Notes: generated by a model from the letters alone, not told the origin. Positions 11,784-24,868 are shown, counted from the first letter of the stretch. The stretch is 64,000 nucleotides of DNA from Limanda limanda (GCF_963576545.1 NC_083654.1:17320199-17384198); one strand, 5' to 3'. Made by a program: numbers and translations.

Positions 11784-14700
11784 GGAGAGAGAGACAGAGA
11801 GGGGTAAGGATGGGACGAAAAGATAGAGAGAGGAGCAAAAGAGCAGCGAGAGCAACTCAAGGACAACTATAGCCCCGTCTCCAATTCTGCCTCGCCAGTC
11901 AAATCCACGAGAGCGACATAATGTTCTCGCTCGGAATCCGCAGAGCGTTTTTAATGTCAAGCGGAGAGATGGGTATCACACACTGCACCGGTTCACCCCG
12001 GTCCGATCAGGACAGATAGTTCTGCTTCAATTCTAAGAGGCCCCGGCGAGCCGCTATTCAAAGCCGGGGAGCTCAGGGAGAGACGCTGGCCGGGGGTGCA
12101 ACGGTGGGGAATTCAATAATTCACCTTCAGTATGTAAGGGCCAGTGCACTCCAGCAAATACACACTTGAAGCACATGCAGTTCACAGAGAGGAAAATTGG
12201 GAGGAAAAAAAAGAGAGGAGGGATAAGTCAGGGGGAAAGACAGCGATGCTGCGCCTGACTGCAGCTCCTCCGACAGGAAGTGAATCTGAGCGTCTGCGTG
12301 TGAGATTGATGATCTGCACGTAAGTGAGATTTATCATTAAGAATGAGAATGTGTGTTTCAGCATTCAAACAATGCATTGTGTGTGTTAACGCAGTTGTGT
12401 GAGTCTGCGTATGTGTGTTTGGCCTTCAGCAGCTTTCAGATTTCACTTCTCCGAGGTCCGCTGACTTGTGCTGCGCCGGCCGAGGAGGCGAGCGCTCATG
12501 CTGCTCTGACATCCTGCCGCCTAACTGCCAGACACAGCACAGTATTAGGAGATGGGAGAGGCAGCGAGTGAGGAGAGGAGAGGAGAGAGGGATGACAAGT
12601 CGAGGGGGGGAAAGAAAGAAAGCAGAACAACGGCTGGGAGAACAGACAGAAACCTCAGTTCGCTGTCCACTTTAAAAAAAACACTGTCACTTTCTATCAA
12701 GTTTCACACCGAGTGCATCTAAGCCATTAATTGGGGATAAACAATTTTTTTGGGGAAAAACCGCTCCTTTTCACGGCCAACAGAGTTCAGACTCCTCCAC
12801 TGGATGAAGTCGAGTTTCGATCGGGCAAACTTGTCAAACTTAATCTAGTCAGAGTAAAATAAAGATCTTTGCCAAAGCGTTTTCGTACAGTAACGCTCGG
12901 CTTAATGTGCAATAAGCACAACTCTCGGCCAAGTAGTCAGAGCTACGTCCCCGAAAGAAAAGAACGTGCTAATTTCGGGGGTCAATACAAAAGAAAAGAT
13001 AAAAATAAAGAAATACAGTAGGGATAGCTAATTAAAGCTTTAAACATCCATCAACTAACAAGCCAAATTTGTCCTTGTAAGAGCTACTGTACTTAACACT
13101 GTTCGGGTCAGTGTACGGTTTCTTAGCGAGCTCTTGATCCCAGTGGAAGGCGACTTCTCACCCGGACTATTTATCATGACTGTCTTTATAGCGGGAAGTA
13201 ACAGTGGGCGAGTCAAAGGGTAATTACGCCCTGGAATTCAGCTGGAAGCTTCTCTTGCAGCTTATTTGGAAACCTCCAGGTCGCAGTGGCCCAACGGGTG
13301 TAGGAGGCGCGGCCTTGTGGCTACTTAGTGTGTGAAGTATTGGACTATTACCAGTTACAAATGTTTATCCAAAATTCTCTCCCAGTAACATAAGTGGTTC
13401 TTCAGGGAGACTGAGTGGAAAGATGCCAGAGTATCATAACTTTCTGACACCCCTGAGGAGTAAATAATAAAAAAAGAAATGTTTTTTTTTGCATATGTAT
13501 GAAATGCAGCTTGTTTAATAGTGAGCAGAAAGTAGTGTAGTATTCGAGCTATAAACCCTTTTTGTTTTTACAGTCCAGTAGTTTCCCAAACTAGGAGCCC
13601 TGGGACGTCCCGAGCAACAGAATGATGGTTGCAAGATGATTCCCAGAAATCAAATACAATTTCAAAACAATTCAAAGTGGCCTATAACTGTTATACAAGC
13701 TAGAAATACTTCTGTTTTTGCTTCCATGTGACAGCATCAACTGCAGCAGCCAGTTTACAGCCCCACAGGAAACACTGCAACATGTGAACTTGCGCAAATC
13801 AATATCTTTTGGGATAATGACGCTTTCAAGTCTCTAGCACGATTATTTTGAAGGTCATGGACTGAAAATGGGCTTTTACACACATATTCCGAAATTCAGC
13901 ATAGTGCACTCTATGGAGAGAGATTTCGGACACAACCCATGTTCTGTTCTACACAGTCTCACTGGCTAGCTGTGACCTCTCTCCGCACCACGCTTGGCCG
14001 CCTCCATATTGCTCGGACAACAGGAGCGCCATTGCACAACGCTCCACTGGCCCAACACGAGGCATGTGGCGGCAGCCGCCAAATTGCAGTACAATCAATT
14101 GGTTTTTAATGCTTTGAGTAGCTCCCCGGGCTCTTGAAGCTAACACGCTTGGCTAATTCGATGTGATTCAGTGAGCCGGTGGCAGGTTGTGTGAGTGTAA
14201 GGGGCGGTCTGCTGTGGAAGTGGCTGGTAGCAGATATAAGCGCGGATCATGAAGGGAGACAGATTGGTAGCTATGATCCATTGACGGCTGTGACAGCTGG
14301 GGTTAGTGCCGAGCAGCCGTTTGGTGACAGAGAACACAACAGAGACAGGGCCACGGGGACGGACACGGCCACATGGCTCCTGCTGGCAGGAAGGCTTGAT
14401 GAGAAAGACACCACGGTACAGTACGGCTACGGGCTAATGGATACTGCCAGCAGCTTCAACAGGCCTCATGACATGAGGCTGGTTGAGAAGGACCAGTATT
14501 TACCACACACATGACAATAAATACAATAACATAGAGAGGACACAGACATTAGCAGCAACACAAACTACAATCAAGCCCATCGGATATCGCATGATGACAA
14601 CTCAGCCTCTTACAGGCAAATATTTTGGGGCTGCGGTTGAACTCTGGGCCGAGTCTTTCCTTTGCCGAACGCTGATCACAGTTCGAGTTTCTTTTATCAC

Positions 14701-15519
14701 ACACACAACACAAACAATAATACATTTGTAGGTGTTTTATGTCCAGATGGCATTTTAACTAATCTCGATTAAAAGCTATCTGCACATAAATGTAGACAAA
14801 TTAAGAAGCTAATAGCTGGTGCATAACAGTCAATGTGTTCTTCTTCTCTTGTTCTCCAAAAAATGAAATGGGAACCAGAAGGCTTCCAGGACCAAAATCC
14901 TGTTCCTCTCCTTCAGATTCTGCATATTCACATGACGAGTTTACAGAAACTAACTCCAACGACATCCTCACTGTCGTAACAGGTAGCATCATCCTCAGGA
15001 AAGTGCAGCAATGTTTGTAAAATGTGTACAAGTATGACAGGAAAGGGAGAGTTGCAATACTGGCAGGAAAAGCAGGAGTGAATGTGGCCGAGAGGCAAAC
15101 TGAGCGGCTTGCACGGCGGCTGCAGCTGGGTGTGGCGTGTTTGTGTGTGTGTGTTTGTGTTCGTGTCTGACTGGATGGTGGCCTACTGCGACCAGATTAC
15201 ATGTTCACTGTCCCACAGCGGGGATGGAAGTGAGATGGGTAGGAGCGAGTGGTAAATGGCCACAGTGGGGAGCCCCCCCAGCTGGTTGAGCACTCCTCCA
15301 CTGAATGAGTGAGTCCAGCGTTTCCCGATGTGTGCGGCTGCAGGCGACTCACAAACAGTCGTCCTGGTGACTGAGCCCTAGCTGTGTTATTGACACTTTC
15401 ATGGATTGGCTTGAGGCTAAAATCCCTTTGTGCTGGAAAGCAGCAACAGCGAGAGCTTAAAGAAAATATCAATTAATTTGTATTTTCAGAGAGCTTTTTA
15501 AAAGTCTGAGGTTGGAATG

Positions 15520-15698
15520 GTGAGGAGGTCGTTAACACTGTCACCTCACATGTTCTCTCAGTGTCTGCACGGGATTCCTCTCACGGGTTGATTGGAGATT
15601 CTAAATTGACCGAAGGTGTGAGTGTGAGTGTCAGCTGGGATCGGCTCCATCTCCCCTTAGAGGATAAACCGTATAGATAATGGAGGGATGGATGGATA
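15520..15698 (+). mobile_element. non-LTR retrotransposon 3'-tail-like fragment
   Basis: The segment contains GTTGATTGGAGATTCTAAAT, a GTGAGTGTGAGTGTCAGCTG stretch, GGGATCGGCTCCATC, then GGATAAACCGTATAGATAAT followed by (GGAT)n. This order and the short tandem tail resemble a very common fish LINE 3' end (CAGCTGGGATAGGCTCC, then GGATAAGCGGTATAGA, then an ATGG tail). The usual middle portion seems to be missing here. The family name cannot be assigned by eye. Confidence 0.6.
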
Positions 15699-17423
15699 TT
15701 CACATTAACACCAGATTATCTTCATTGTCACTTCAAACCTATACTTTTCACAACTGTTATTACATTTGCGTTTACATTTTACAGCTATAATTATTAAATA
15801 TATTATTATGAGGCTTTCAGGTTGTTAAGAATCTGTTTTTTACTGTGTGTAATATTTTCAATTGTGTGTAGTTTCTAAGCACCATAGATCTTAATTATTT
15901 TCCAAAACATGGTGGGTCATAACTCATAATGCACCTGCATGCATATGCATTGGCTCATTAGAAGAGAATACTGAACTTTGATACGAAAGCATGATTTAAA
16001 TTATGCAGCATGATTTCATTAGAGGTAACTTGAGCAGAAAAAAACACAACCTCAGGTTACCCTCAGGCTGGTAATTCCTTTTTCAAAGAGAAAGCAACTT
16101 GCTGCATCAATAAAATTATAACCGCAGTATAATATTGACATGCTTGTTATATACTGAAGCCTTTGCACGGTTCTGCAGTTACTAGCTGTGTCAATGAGTT
16201 CTTTTGCAGACTATCAGTCGTTCATTGATGAAATCCTTGTCTGTGATGGAGTGAGAGTGTAAAAAGAATCAAATACATGATCCCTCGACAGGTTTCGGAG
16301 CCTCGTTCGGTGAAAGAAGTGAGAGCAGAGGAGAACAAAGTCCACAGACTGTGCTTCAGGGGCCAGAAAAAGCCTCAAGCAAACATTCCAGCCTCTGGCA
16401 GAGCGATTTAAAACCTCTGAGCAACAAAATGAGAACATTTATGGTGCTCGGATCAATTAAAGCTAAACCTTAAAACAATTTGCTTAAGTACAAATGCTTA
16501 TTATTTTGCTTTAACATTAGGGAGACAGATCTGGGAAATATTACATGCGATGCTGTAGGTACATTATGGAAAATATTCTGAAACCATAAAAGCACACACG
16601 GGGCTGTTTGAAGTTTTCCAAAACAAATTCAATGTTTAGATTTGTAATGAAAAAGAAAAACATCTGTCAAATCCCAGCTAACGTGAAGTTTCTCTGATAA
16701 AAGGAAAATATGATTTTTGTCAGTGATTATAATATTAAATAATTCATTAACAGAGTCTGTGACCTAGAAAAACAGGATTTTTTTTTGAGACTTGCAGGAG
16801 CCGAGCGCTCTGCACTCTTCCTCCTCCGAAGATGAGTGAACACCGTCGGATGCAGTGCAGCTTCCTCACTGGTGCAGACTGTGTTGCCGGTGAGCTAAAT
16901 CTAATTACTGTTAATTATTTTTCCCCCCTGTCTCGGCTGGTAACCCAGAGCAACCGTCTGCAGCCTGTCTGTGTTGTGCGGCGGGGTTTGGTAAATGATG
17001 CTGAATCGCTTCCTGGCACAGACGACAACTATAAACCTCCAACAGCCCCCAAACAGAAAATCACCTAAATATTTCTGTGTATTTAGGGAAGATGGAAATT
17101 GGTTTTATGGAGCTCTGCATTGTAATTGCAGCACAACAGTAGTGTAATCATTTAGCTATCATAACTTTATATGTGGTGCATGTGTGCAATTTAGTTGCTT
17201 TACGATTTCAACAGAGGAGGAATGTGTTTTAAAATAATTTCCCTGTAATCCTAAACAGTCATGTTCCTCTATGTATAAATATACATCCTTATAAAACTTT
17301 GGCTAAATATAAAAACATGTTTCTCAGTAGAGCGTCATTCATAGATATCAGTTTCCCTAAATGTGCACAAATTATTCTCTGGAAAAACTGAGAAAATGTC
17401 AAATAAATTAAATAAATAAAAAA

Positions 17424-17545
17424 CTCTGATATGGATCTGAACCAAAATTGAATAGGTGCTTCCCTGACTCATATCACATCCTTCCACCAACTTCCATGAA
17501 AACCTGCTCAGTTGTTTTACATGTCATCTTACAAACAAGCAAACG
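17424..17545 (-). repeat. dispersed teleost repeat fragment, copy 2 (inverted relative to copy 1)
   Basis: This is the reverse complement of the motif series at 5278-5400: GATCTGAACCAAAATTGAAT, then CACCAACTTCCATGAAAACC, then GTTGTTTTACATG. It is diverged from copy 1, so the insertion is probably old. Confidence 0.5.
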
Positions 17546-17740
17546 TAATAAAATCTAGCATCTTCTAAACTATTCAGCACTGATTTAAAGTAAAATCCCT
17601 TTTCAGAGTTCCTTCTAAAACCTTTTAACAACCCTGAAGAAACACTTTGCAGAATGGAAGAAACATAGATTTTCAATGCCATTGGGTCCCAGAGGGGAAT
17701 CCGATGCCAGCTACTACATGGTGAATGGTAGACTACTTAC

Positions 17741-17791
17741 TGTAGGTTGCATAACATATTGTTGATGAGGCATCCATGACGTACTCTGGAC
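17741..17791 (-). CDS. rbms3: rbms3 exon F: VQSTSWMPHQQYVMQPT
   Basis: This 51-base exon encodes 17 residues, VQSTSWMPHQQYVMQPT, in phase 0/0. The acceptor is CCTCAG and the donor is GTAAGT directly after ACA. RBMS3 has STSWMPH and YVMQPT at this place; RBMS1 has SPSWMQPQPYILQHP. The two residues before YVMQPT are QQ instead of the PP of mammalian RBMS3. The exon is short, symmetrical and flanked by introns of 12.6 and 4.5 kb, so it could be an in-frame cassette, although the sequence alone does not show alternative use. Confidence 0.95.
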
Positions 17792-20700
17792 CTGAGGACA
17801 CACACATAAAATGTAATATTATGGTAACAACATAAATTCTCCTCAGTCTTTTCCTTTTATTGTTTCTGGCCAGATCCATTTAGTATCCAACCCACATTAA
17901 GCAATAAACGCCATTCAAATATTCACAATATGTTCAGATACTTCTTCAAAATGATTGCTCTGGTTTTTAATGCACCACAATGGCTGAACTTTACACAGAT
18001 TAAGCCGAGCCAGAGACTTGAATAAAGAATTGTCTGGAGGCAGTAAACGTCTCTGCTGCCTCATTATTTAACAGTAGAACTTATGCATATAGAGACGATA
18101 AATTAGGCAGCTTCACTATATTATAATTAGAATAATATTAAAACTATGATTTTCAGTGGAATAATTTTCCAGTGGAATAATTTCTCAATTTATGTTTCAG
18201 CCACAAAAAAGTCTGAAAACTAAAAACATTACAAAACAATTATGTATTTTCCCCCTCATTACTGGGATTAGATGTTTTAAATATATATTTTTTAGAGTAG
18301 CCTTATGTTATGCAAGTCAGTGACAGTCTAATATGTCACTTCCATATTTGCATTTAATCGCCATATGGACCAATTACACTTTTACACAAAACGTTGAACA
18401 TTAAACTGGTTTTGATGCTGAACATTAAAAGATGATGGTCTTTCAACCCTTATCTTGAAAGAACCTTTGCCTGATTATTGAACAGTTAATACAGTTTGGG
18501 AGTCCTCAGGTCATGATGTCTCCACTCATGTGTATAAGCTCTATCAAAATAAAACTAAACATGGATTCCTTCTGGCTTCCTTTCAGTACGATTGAGATAA
18601 AGTATTGGAAACACAGGGGAAGGTTGATGCTCAGTGGGCTGAAGGGTTCTGGAACTCTTTGGACCGTCCACTAGACAAGACCAACAACTTCCTGCAGGAT
18701 TATTATTCATCGATAACTAAAAGGTGAACAGATCTTCTCTTTTTCTGGGACACACACACAAAGCTGAAGGAAATCCCAGGTACATTCACAGGTGAGGAAT
18801 GAGGAAGTAAAAGCGATGGTGAAACAGTGACAGAGGCCATGATCAAGAGACTGGAGGGACGGGGGAGCAAACACAGCTTTCCACGGGCTGCAGGGAGGAA
18901 TTAGACAGCTTGTAGCAGACAAACACGCAGGCTGGCCGCTGATCCTGGTAAAACGATTAGATTAAACAAAGACAAACACGGATTCATTTGCTATAAGAGC
19001 AATCAATCCTCTGAGCCAACCCCGAGCGCGTGATCTGGATCCGCACCTAAACAAGCCTCGGATCCCACAACCTGCAGCCAAGTCCGTTTGTTTGCACAAG
19101 GCAATATTTGTTCTCCCGCAGCTGAGCGGGACAGCAGAGGGACACAGAGGAGGCTTATCTTTATTCACTTAACTTCAGCGTTCTCCAACCAGGAAGCTGC
19201 ATGACCATCATGCGATTTATTTAATAGGAGTGTGGGGAGCAGGGGTTTTACACAAAGGCTCCTTTACACTGGGCTCATCGGGGCCCGGCTCAGATGAATG
19301 AAAAGATGTGGTAAAATAAGAGGGTTTTATATAGTAAGGTGAGATTGCTGCAGGAGACACTGCTGAGCTAATACTGATGCTTTAGTTTTATATTCAACCC
19401 AAACTCATTTAAATCACCACCTCATGTTTTCCCTTCTATCCCAGGTCATCCCCTCGTTTAATGTTTTGCTGCATCTTTTAAAATCTAAGATAATTTCAGA
19501 TTCATGATGCGAGTTGACGACATGTCTCTGCTTATCTGTTTTTTTTCTTCCATTTCCTTCCAGATCCTCGTTGCACCATCCGACATGCCTCAAAAGTGAT
19601 ATTAAATAATCTGCAAACGCAAATATCTTCAGATCACATGAATAATGAATGAGTTATTAATAGCAAGTTTAGAGCAAATAAACAGAAGCTAACATGCAAC
19701 TTCTGACTCAATAAAGATGAGAGCAGTGACAAACTGTATCTGATGATTGGTTCCCACTCTCTGCTCCGCTAGACTCTGACAGATTTGAGATGTGTTTACA
19801 CAAGTCAAGAACAGGTCAATAAATTCCTGATTCTCTGATACGAATCCTGAGAGCAGCGCCCCCTAGAGCTTCATCATCACGTTACAATAACAAGCCTTCG
19901 GTAAAGGTTTTTAAATGGATTCTGTTCAATCAGATTTAGGCACAAAACAATGGTCTTGGCTTCACTCCCATATCGAAGGTTCATGTTTTGTTGAAGTGTT
20001 TCTACTTGCTCCATCCTCCTCTTATCGAAGACTCTGTCACCTTTCTTCCTCCTATGTGTCATGATTACTGCAGCCGCTAGAGGTCAGCGAGGAATAAAAC
20101 GTAACTATGGGTCATAATAAGCAGCTGTCAAATTTTAGGGGAGGCCAGTTTTCCAAAATGAACCTTTCCACTTTCTTACTATTGCAGAAATGTCATGTCA
20201 TAGTGTTACTGGAAACAAATTTCAGCATCATGAACAACTGCAGCTTTTTTTGTGGCTTTACTTTGCGTGATCATGATCTTACATTTGAGAATGTGAGACA
20301 TTTAACAAATTATGTATTGTAGCATTATGTTATAAGATGTATTTTCTGTGGCTTATTGGGCCTTGACTCAAAATACAAATCATTGAAGGATGAAAGAAAA
20401 GTTTCTTTTTGTGTTCCCAGATCTGAAAGTTTTTGCCAATTCTTTTGCAGATGACGACTTCATTTCAACTCCTCTTGACTTGGACGTAAAAAACCTCGCT
20501 GACGGAGTGAGTTTGTTTATTCTACATTACAACAGTTAGTAAGGCAACAGTTATTCCACAGCTACAGCCGGTTCAGGGTGACTGACCTCAAGAGTGACCC
20601 CTGGCTGAACCCCACCGCTTGTGTTTCCGTTTAAAACAGCCTGTCAGCCAATACGCCAAAAAGCCAGAACTCAGTCAGTCGTTCAGCCGCTCGTTTAGCC

Positions 20701-22324
20701 AGTCAGTAAACCAGCCTGCAGCCACACTTCCCACCAGCCAGCCAGTCAGTCACATACTGTATTTAGTGCCCAGTGAGCCGGCCTGCAGAGCCAGTGATGT
20801 AAACCAGGCCGCGGCTGGCTGGCGGCACTAGCCCAGATCTTGGTGGTGATCTGGCCTGGACTGGATCCTGTCATGCGGATCATCAAAGCTGATTTTTTCC
20901 AGGAAACAAAGCCAATCGTGATTCCAGCTCCTCTCCAGAGCCAGGCTCCCAGAGAACACACCGCAACACACCGCTGCTGGCAGGGGTCATCTCCACATTT
21001 GATAAATCAATGCCGTTAAAATAGGAGCTCAAAAGAAAATATCCACTCGCCATAAACATGAGAGTATAACTGACATGTACAGTGATTTCTATGCTCCTTG
21101 AGATTTTCATTACAAAGGTAACAGTTTCCATCATAAAAGAAAGTGATTTCCTTTTGTCTGGCCTGTCTGTCTTGTCTTCCCTTTCTCTCCTGCCTCTGCG
21201 CCTTTGTACTTGAACAGAAGACGAAGGACTCACCTTCCTGCCGTGACTGGCTGAAGGGCAATATTACAGGAAGCGGCGGCGGAGCTGCCCGATATTGAAA
21301 CTGTGAGGATTAATATTCCTCAAAAGCCCGGCCATTGTTTTTGATAAATCAATTTGGGAAGCCTTCCGAGAGAGGATTAGAGATGCGCCTTGGCCCACTT
21401 TTCTCTCTCCTTCTCCTCCTCCTCCTCCTCTTTCCCCCTTACCCTCCACCGCAGGTACTGCACCAGAGTTTTAATCAAGCGCACCTCAAAGACGGGGCGC
21501 AGTAACCTTCAGCATCACCCCCCCCACCACCACCACCACCACCACCAGAGCCAGAGCTATCACCATCACTACCACTTTCCTTCCACATCTCCCTAGTTGT
21601 CTTTCTCTCCATCTGTCCCTTCTACTTCCTCATCTCCCCTTCATCTCGCTCACTATCTCCGCCCGTCCGTCTCTGCATACCAAACGCACCCGATGGTAAA
21701 CGATAGCGTCTGAGCGAGAGGCCGTGGTGGCAGCGCCTATTGAGGTTTAGATTTAGCAAAGGTTGCCGCGTGAAATGTGCGGCAACGTAAAGTGGGAAAC
21801 GCTCCTGACATCTCACGCAGCCGATTTTCACGTTCCCTGTCCGGCTCGGTTTCATCACGCCGCAGATCACAGCTGCGAGGAATGTGGAAATTCACTTTAG
21901 GGAAGAGGAAGCCATCGTATCGAGGTCGGCATTAAATAAAATAAAATTAAAAAAAATGTCTTTCATGGCATTATCAGCAGAAGGAGCACAAAAGATTTCA
22001 GTGGGAAAACAGGGAGAGGGAAAAGAGTGTTTGTGTTTCCAAGACACATTCATCCTTGATGGGTGATTTTCTTTTTTTTCTACCCTGTCAGCCTTTCTCC
22101 CTCATCCCTTTTCTGTCGTTGCTTGTTTTCTGATGCCTGTTGTGTTCGCCGCCTACGAAACAGATGTCATCGAGCACAGCTGGAGCGGCGAGGAGACGAT
22201 GAGAGAAGAAGAGACAGCCTCACGCTGTGTCGCGGCCCACCCCCTCTCTTCTATCCACAAAGTAAAACCCTCCGATTACACGTACACACAAGTCTATCCA
22301 TAATGCAGTGCGTTACGGGCCCAC
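17792..22324 (-). other. rbms3 intron E-F (4.5 kb)
   Basis: No exon was recognised. The right part holds a degenerate AGCC/CAGT repeat (20637-20790), a (TCC)n stretch near 21410-21440 and a (CAC)n stretch at 21525-21547. The left part (17800-18500) is AT-rich. The rest looks unique. Confidence 0.65.
20637..20790. repeat. degenerate AGCC/CAGT minisatellite
   Basis: Imperfect tandem units of the kind CAGCC, CAGTCAGT and AGCCAGCCAGTCAGTC recur over about 150 bp. The open frame across it is rich in Q and S and is an artefact of the repeat. Confidence 0.6.
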
Positions 22325-22421
22325 CTGATATGTGGAAACGGGGGAAGCAGCGATGAAGGGCGTGATGGAGGTCTGTGCGATCATGCGGTTGGTGGCGATG
22401 CTGTAAGGCGAGGAGTAGAAC
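22325..22421 (-). CDS. rbms3: rbms3 exon [21 protein letters not shown]...ASPVSTYQ
   Basis: This 97-base exon completes the Gly codon of exon D and then encodes 32 residues, starting [20 protein letters not shown] and ending [12 protein letters not shown]. It enters in phase 2 and leaves in phase 0. RBMS3-specific residues are FYSSPY (RBMS1 FYPSPY) and [13 protein letters not shown] (RBMS1 TPYIASPVSAYQ). The acceptor is TCTCAG and the donor is GTGGGC, which departs from GTRAGT and looks weak. Upstream in the transcript lie an unusually long pyrimidine tract and, about 250 nt away, a (UG)n tract. Skipping this exon alone would shift the frame; skipping D and E together (141 bases) would not. 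Confidence 0.96.
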
Positions 22422-22423
22422 CT

Positions 22424-22500
22424 GAGAAGAGAGAGAGAGAGGGAGCGAGGAAGAGGGAGAGAGGAGAACAAGAGGAGTGGAGAGAGGGGGAGAGAGGAAA
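22424..22500 (-). promoter_or_regulatory. extended polypyrimidine tract before the exon E acceptor
   Basis: On the plus strand 22424-22500 is almost all A/G (GAGAAGAGAGAGAGAGGGAG and similar), so the sense intron carries roughly 75 nt of near-continuous C/U before the TCTCAG acceptor. This is much longer than a typical 15-30 nt tract. It is a plausible binding region for U2AF and PTB-type proteins. The function is inferred from position only. Confidence 0.6.
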
Positions 22501-22668
22501 GTACAAAGCAGAATAAGTGTCAAACTCAGATGAAGTACACACGGCGTAATATAAATTTTATATTTTGTTACCTTACTTTACCTTTACAAACTGAGTTATG
22601 AACTGTCACGTACTTAAGTGTACAAATGTTTCTCTGTCTGTGTAATAAAGACAAATACTTGCAAACTT

Positions 22669-22670
<2 letters not shown>

Positions 22671-22749
<79 letters not shown>
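22671..22749. repeat. (AC)39 microsatellite, (UG)n in the sense transcript
   Basis: A perfect AC dinucleotide tract of about 79 bp. In rbms3 pre-mRNA it is (UG)39, located about 250 nt upstream of the exon E acceptor. Long UG tracts are established binding sites for TDP-43 and CELF proteins. Confidence 0.95.
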
Positions 22750-22752
<3 letters not shown>

Positions 22753-24589
22753 ACACACACTGGACTCATCCTATAGATTGCTCTGAGCAAACACTTGGCC
22801 GTATATAGGACTCCACATAAAAGTTTCATGAAGTGTCTCATAGCGTCTCAATTGAAAAGTCTGTTTTTATCATCGTATAAAGTGGGAGCTTGTTTGTATT
22901 TCTCTCCCACAAATGTTCCCGCTGGCCGGCCGGCTTAAGAAACACGTCTATACGGCGAGTCGGAGAGAACTGGATTCATTTGAAGAAGCCGAGGTTTGAC
23001 ACGAGCTGCGGAGAAGTGAGTCGTCGGCGGCGCTGGTTAATCTTATTGCGACTGAATGTTGCTGAGATCCCAATAGTCTCTGTCACCTGAGCTGAAGATC
23101 ATATTACCGGCTGAGGATACTAGACAGGTTATGTACTCGGCTCTTGGACACCACGCTGGATTGGAACCTACGGAATCAGCTGTTAGAAGTTGTATTACAA
23201 TTTATTTTACCCGTAATGTTTAGTGTGAAGTCCTGGACACCCAGAGCTTCTTATCATCGTTTTATCAGCTGTACACTGACTGACTTTTTCTCATTTTCAA
23301 AACAGATGCTTATGAATAGGCAGTTTTTTTGACCTGATGACATTTCAGAACTTTACAGCAGAGGGAGACAATGGAGTTTAATTCCATTCTGTTTGTGATG
23401 TTTACAAAAGCAACAAATCCCACATACGTCTATTTGAATTAAGCTTATTGTCGTTTGATTATTGTTTGTTCACAAAAGGTGAAACTTTGTTCTTGTCGGT
23501 CGAAAATCAGATGACATATTTGATTGCTTCTAAATGTTTGGCAAATTAAACATATATATATATATATTTGTTAGTTTTTGGCTGCAATGTGTGTTAGTTT
23601 GTTGACAAGCACTTCCACTTAAATCATTTTCTTAATAATGACTTTAAATGGATGAGCAAAAAATAAAATATATCTGTTTATTTCAAGAAAAAACCTTTGT
23701 GTTTTCAATTGTAATAATAATTTTTACACATACAGCAGTGGGTCTGTTTTATTTCAAACAAAGAAAGTAAAACAAGTGTCAAAACAAATGAAGGATAGAA
23801 GAATACTACAAATTTCCCTTTGCTCTTCTTCTATGGATATATTTGATAATATATAACAGACATTGATACAATGTAGAGCATTTATATTCAGCCCGCAATA
23901 TAATATACATCCATTAAGAGTGGGTAATTTGCATTATAATTTCATTTTACCTTCACTAATTCAATACGCAATTGAATCTTTTTATGTATCAGTAAGCACA
24001 GTGAAGTGAAGTGCAGCTCTTGCTTTAAAATTTCAGGCTTAGTTTAAACTAAATCACATAATTCCACAATTCTCGCGCACGCTGAATCACCATATTTCTT
24101 TGTGTTAATGTTTGAATAAAGTTGAATACTTTTACTTTCTTTGCTTCTTAATTCACCCCATTTCCCCTTTTCTCTCTGCGATGCTAAACTTTAGGTTGAA
24201 TGTATTAAGAGTGAATCATTTCTTTTCCCTTCCTGTTAATATCTGTGGGAATATAATTTGGCGGATTTGCAGCAAAGCAGGCTTTTACATGGCGGGCTGT
24301 GTGTCATGAGTGATGCTATTCATCGAGTTATATTTTGGGGGGGGGGGGGTTTGAGGTTGACTCCAAGTCACTGGGGGATAAGTGGTTTAAGAAGTGGGAA
24401 GTGAGGAGCTTCCTGTGAACGACCGAGGCCACGGGGAGACGGAGGGGGGGGGCTCGGCACTCTCCTTCCTGCCTCAGCACTGTTGGGAAAAATAAAACAC
24501 GCTGCCGGGTCGTTTATTTCCACAGCACCATTAAGTCATGACATAAAGACACACAGTAACACACAGGAACAAACACACACATGCATACG

Positions 24590-24663
24590 TAAAGACACAC
24601 ACACACGATAACGCACACACACGATAACACACACACACGATAACACACACACACACACACACA
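24590..24663. repeat. ACACACACGATAAC minisatellite grading into (AC)n
   Basis: ACACACACGATAAC or GC-variant units repeat about three times from 24597 and run into a plain (AC)n tract that ends at 24662. Confidence 0.8.
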
Positions 24664-24868
24664 GGCTCTCTTAGCTGCAATTCCTCAACTGACCCCACCA
24701 AGGAAAACTGATTTTTCTAGTCCATATAGATTAACTTAATCAAACAGTAACAAAGTGCACACACTACATTCATCTTCATGTATGACACCGGTATTGACTC
24801 GGGTCCCATGAGCCGGGAGGTGAGTGTGGTGCACGGAGCAGAGGATGGATCGACCACCAGGCTCTTAC

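Larger units (their letters stand above)
5132..17740 (-). other. rbms3 intron F-G (12.6 kb)
   Basis: No exon was recognised. Besides the repeats listed separately, it holds (TC)n at 5938-5980, a GA tract near 6809-6850, GT/CA stretches at 7243-7285, 7403-7427, 9290-9323 and 9412-9447, and AT-rich sequence at about 8040-8700. A diffuse fragment near 13574-13970 has a CCGAAAT/ATTTCGG inverted pair and may be an old DNA-transposon relic. The rest looks unique, without further identifiable structure. Confidence 0.65.
22422..24868 (-). other. rbms3 intron D-E (2.4 kb)
   Basis: The intron holds the pyrimidine tract and (CA)n microsatellite listed separately. It also has AT-rich unique-looking sequence (23340-24310), a 12-base G run near 24339-24350 and the ACACACACGATAAC repeat. 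No exon or element was recognised in the rest. Confidence 0.65.

Noticed and set aside
13574..13970. hAT-like or other DNA-transposon relic (CAGTAGTTTCCCAAACTAGG start, CCGAAAT/ATTTCGG pair)
   Set aside because: One degraded end-like motif and a short inverted pair are not enough. No second end or target-site duplication was found.
14179..14514. 111-codon plus-strand frame starting at a GTG
   Set aside because: It lacks an ATG start, has no recognisable domain, and lies within an rbms3 intron next to a probable transposon relic.
24590..24663. CRISPR-like direct repeats
   Set aside because: The ACACACACGATAAC units are contiguous microsatellite variants without spacers, in a vertebrate intron.
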